Assembly (NCBI RefSeq): GCF_003525665.1
Contig: NZ_DQDX01000169.1
Coordinates: 16,674 to 24,972, forward strand
DNA from: Flavobacterium sp.
GTDB taxonomy: Bacteria; Bacteroidota; Bacteroidia; Flavobacteriales; Flavobacteriaceae
DNA length: 8,299 bases
Reading direction: 5' to 3'
In this document: positions 7,007 through 8,299 of the stretch, one piece after another
Layout: each line of letters begins with the position of its first letter
How positions within the stretch are numbered: the stretch's first letter is position 1
The notes under the pieces: model-generated
What the model was told of the DNA's origin: nothing
The model's database searches: none
Seen by the model: the letters and a program-made list of their open reading frames with translations, nothing else
Program-made: the position numbers and the translations under genes

Positions 7007-8005
7007 ATGAAAATAATAAGCATCAACACCAATTCGTCGCTACCAAAATACAAGCAAATTGTACTCTCAATAGAAGTCGCTATTGCAGAAAATCGATTGA
7101 AAAGAGGTGATAAACTTCCTTCGGTAAATAAAGTAAGTTTGGAATTCTCAATCTCGAGAGACACTGTTTTGTTGGCTTATGATGAACTTAAAAAACGCGG
7201 AATTATTTATGCTATTTTAGGAAAAGGATATTATGTAAAAAGTGTTGAGTTTAGTTTTGAGCAACGTTTTTTTGTGTTATTTGACGAACTTAATAGTTTT
7301 AAAGAAGATCTTTATAATTCGTTTTTGGAAAGCATAAACAATTCGGCGCAAATTGATATTTTCTTCCACCATTTTAATATAGAAATGTTTAAGAAATTGA
7401 TTAATGAAAGTAACGGAAACTACTCCAAATACATCATTATGCCAACCAATTTAATGGATGCTGCGAAAATTATAAAAACGTTACCCAAACAAGATGTTTA
7501 CATTTTAGATCAAACAAATAGTGACTTGAAAGACTATCCGTCGGTACATCAAAATTTTATAAAAGATATTTACGACGCATTATCAAAAGGAAAGAAATTG
7601 ATCGATAAATATGAAAAACTCATTCTGATTTTTCCTGGATTTAGAGAACCATTAGGAATGAAAATTGGTTTCGAGAAATTCTGTTTTGACAATAATTTTC
7701 ATCATGAAATAATTACACAATTTAGAGACAGAACCATTAAGAAAGGAGAAGTTTATATTATTCCTGATGATAGAGATTTGGTGAATGTAATTGAACAATC
7801 CACGTTTCAGGAATTACAACTAGGTAGAGATTACGGAATTATTTCCTATAATGAAACGCCATTAAAGAAGATTGTAGAAAACGGAATTACTACTATTTCT
7901 ACCGATTTTAAAGAAATGGGGCAACTATTGGCAAAAATGATTTTAAAAGGACGCAAGGAACAAATTGAGAACAGAAACACCTTAATTATTAGAAAATCGA
8001 TATAA
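7007..8005 (+). CDS. GntR-family regulator with LacI-like sensor domain
   Basis: DNA-binding transcriptional regulator of 332 residues, probably the local controller of the galactan/galactose operon. Residues about 10-78 form a GntR winged helix-turn-helix: SLPKYKQIVLSIEVAI, then GDKLPSVNKVSLEFSISRDT with the recognition helix, and a wing ending in GKGYYV at 72-77. Instead of a FadR-type or UbiC-type (UTRA) partner, the rest resembles the periplasmic-binding-protein fold of LacI regulators. YIIMPTN at 142-148 and the C-terminal stretch at about 273-315 (YGIISYNETPLKKIVENGI, then DFKEMGQLLAKMIL) follow the LacI-family C-terminal pattern. This GntR-LacI combination is also known from AraR of Bacillus subtilis. 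The start MKIISINTNSSLPKYKQI is typical of flavobacterial relatives. It is divergent from galM across 127 bp and is followed directly by a terminator. The effector is unknown; galactose or a galacto-oligosaccharide is inferred. Confidence 0.88.
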   Translation: MKIISINTNSSLPKYKQIVLSIEVAIAENRLKRGDKLPSVNKVSLEFSISRDTVLLAYDELKKRGIIYAILGKGYYVKSVEFSFEQRFFVLFDELNSFKEDLYNSFLESINNSAQIDIFFHHFNIEMFKKLINESNGNYSKYIIMPTNLMDAAKIIKTLPKQDVYILDQTNSDLKDYPSVHQNFIKDIYDALSKGKKLIDKYEKLILIFPGFREPLGMKIGFEKFCFDNNFHHEIITQFRDRTIKKGEVYIIPDDRDLVNVIEQSTFQELQLGRDYGIISYNETPLKKIVENGITTISTDFKEMGQLLAKMILKGRKEQIENRNTLIIRKSI

Positions 8006-8036
8006 AAAAACCTTCCATTTCTGAAAGGCTTTTTTT
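8004..8036 (+). terminator. Intrinsic terminator after the regulator gene
   Basis: An A run (8004-8010) leads into CCTT, a loop, then AAGG, a bulged C and seven T (8030-8036). The stem CCTT/AAGG extends through A:T pairing and ends in a T tract, immediately after the regulator stop codon. The flanking A and T runs make it able to work in both directions, which suits the convergent OmpA-family gene beyond it. Confidence 0.8.
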
Positions 8037-8208
8037 ATGTCTACTAATCGACCAAAATATCTAACCCGTTGTTCCTTGATTTTTATGAATTCTCTAATTT
8101 TTAAAATTTGAATTCTTTAGGTTGATCAGAATTAGTATGTCGAACATTTCTTGTTCAGTTTCTTTTTATCTAACATCAAGATAAAATGATAAATTATAAC
8201 GTCATTTA
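8037..8208. other. Non-coding convergent intergenic region
   Basis: About 170 bp of AT-rich sequence between the regulator terminator and the end of the convergent OmpA-family gene. I see no credible reading frame, tRNA or promoter. It contains a GAATTC pair around an AT-rich imperfect inverted stretch (about 8086-8115) and the hairpin listed separately at 8164-8186. Confidence 0.6.
8164..8186 (-). other. AT-rich hairpin downstream of the OmpA-family gene
   Basis: TTTTATCT and AGATAAAA are perfect 8-bp arms around a 7-nt loop, 22 nt after the stop of the minus-strand gene. Read in that gene's direction, the hairpin is followed by A residues, not a T tract, so it is not a canonical intrinsic terminator. 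It may still act as an mRNA 3'-end structure, or be chance in AT-rich DNA. Confidence 0.35.
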
Positions 8209-8299
8209 TTACAATTTCGTAATAATAAATTCAGATCTTCTGTTTGCTTGATGTTGTTCTTCACTACAATCTGATTGGTTTGTAGGTTCACATCCGCAA
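8209..8299 (-). CDS. OmpA-family outer membrane protein, C-terminal end only
   Basis: An open frame enters from the right edge of the window on the minus strand and ends at the TAA at 8209-8211. It encodes the last 29 residues, beginning CGCEPTNQSDC and ending EEQHQANRRSEFIITKL. The pattern Cys-x(n)-Cys-(S/T)-E-E-x-H-x-x-NRR-(S/T)-E-F is the typical end of OmpA/MotB peptidoglycan-binding domains in Bacteroidetes, where the NRR segment belongs to the last helix-strand of the domain. Such proteins link the outer membrane to peptidoglycan. The N-terminal part, its size and any extra domains lie outside the window. It is convergent with the regulator and has no obvious link to galactan use. Confidence 0.82.
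   Translation of the reverse strand, partial: CGCEPTNQSDCSEEQHQANRRSEFIITKL

Noticed and set aside
8086..8115. GAATTC-flanked inverted stretch as an attachment site or operator
   Set aside because: Symmetry is imperfect between the two GAATTC words, the sequence is mostly A and T, and nothing nearby (integrase, tRNA) supports a site.
8164..8186. Intrinsic terminator of the OmpA-family gene
   Set aside because: The stem is entirely AT-rich apart from one C:G pair per arm, and in the direction of transcription it is followed by an A run rather than a T tract. I list it only as a hairpin.

Overview
The window reads as a galactan/galactose utilisation cluster from a low-GC member of the Bacteroidetes, most likely Flavobacterium or a close relative. 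The pointers are the AT-rich sequence, A-rich rather than Shine-Dalgarno-like leaders, a Bacteroidetes-type -7 box (TAnnTTTG) ahead of the operon, typical Flavobacteriia protein forms (GntR-LacI chimeric regulator, GH2 with a Bacteroidetes-type C-terminus, OmpA tail ending in NRRSEF), and short palindromic intergenic repeats of a kind common in flavobacterial genomes.

Layout. Positions 19-6879 hold five genes on the minus strand, transcribed right to left: galM (mutarotase), a GH53 endo-galactanase lipoprotein with a Thr-Pro linker, a second GH53 lipoprotein, a secreted GH2 beta-galactosidase, and galK (galactokinase). The first four are packed with a 4-nt overlap and gaps of 2 and 3 nt. A 104-bp gap holding a long imperfect inverted repeat separates galK from the rest, and another perfect palindrome lies on the galK stop codon. 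A GntR-family regulator (7007-8005, plus strand) is divergent from galM. The 127-bp region between them carries repeated ACCAGTT elements, a palindrome and a plausible promoter for the operon. A terminator follows the regulator. After about 170 bp of non-coding sequence, the last 91 bases encode the C-terminal end of an OmpA-family protein on the minus strand.

How it works together (inference from families). The GH53 enzymes cut beta-1,4-galactan, such as pectin side chains, one probably at the cell surface and one perhaps in the periplasm. The GH2 enzyme releases galactose in the periplasm. An importer not present here takes it up, GalM converts beta- to alpha-galactose, and GalK makes galactose 1-phosphate. 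The regulator probably senses galactose, an oligosaccharide or a derivative through its LacI-like domain. No SusC/SusD pair, galT or sugar transporter is visible, so the locus either continues beyond galK or relies on genes elsewhere.

I see no clearly new biological system. The points most worth a second look are the helically spaced operator array, the different predicted locations and active-site motifs of the two GH53 paralogues, and the repeat elements that bracket galK.
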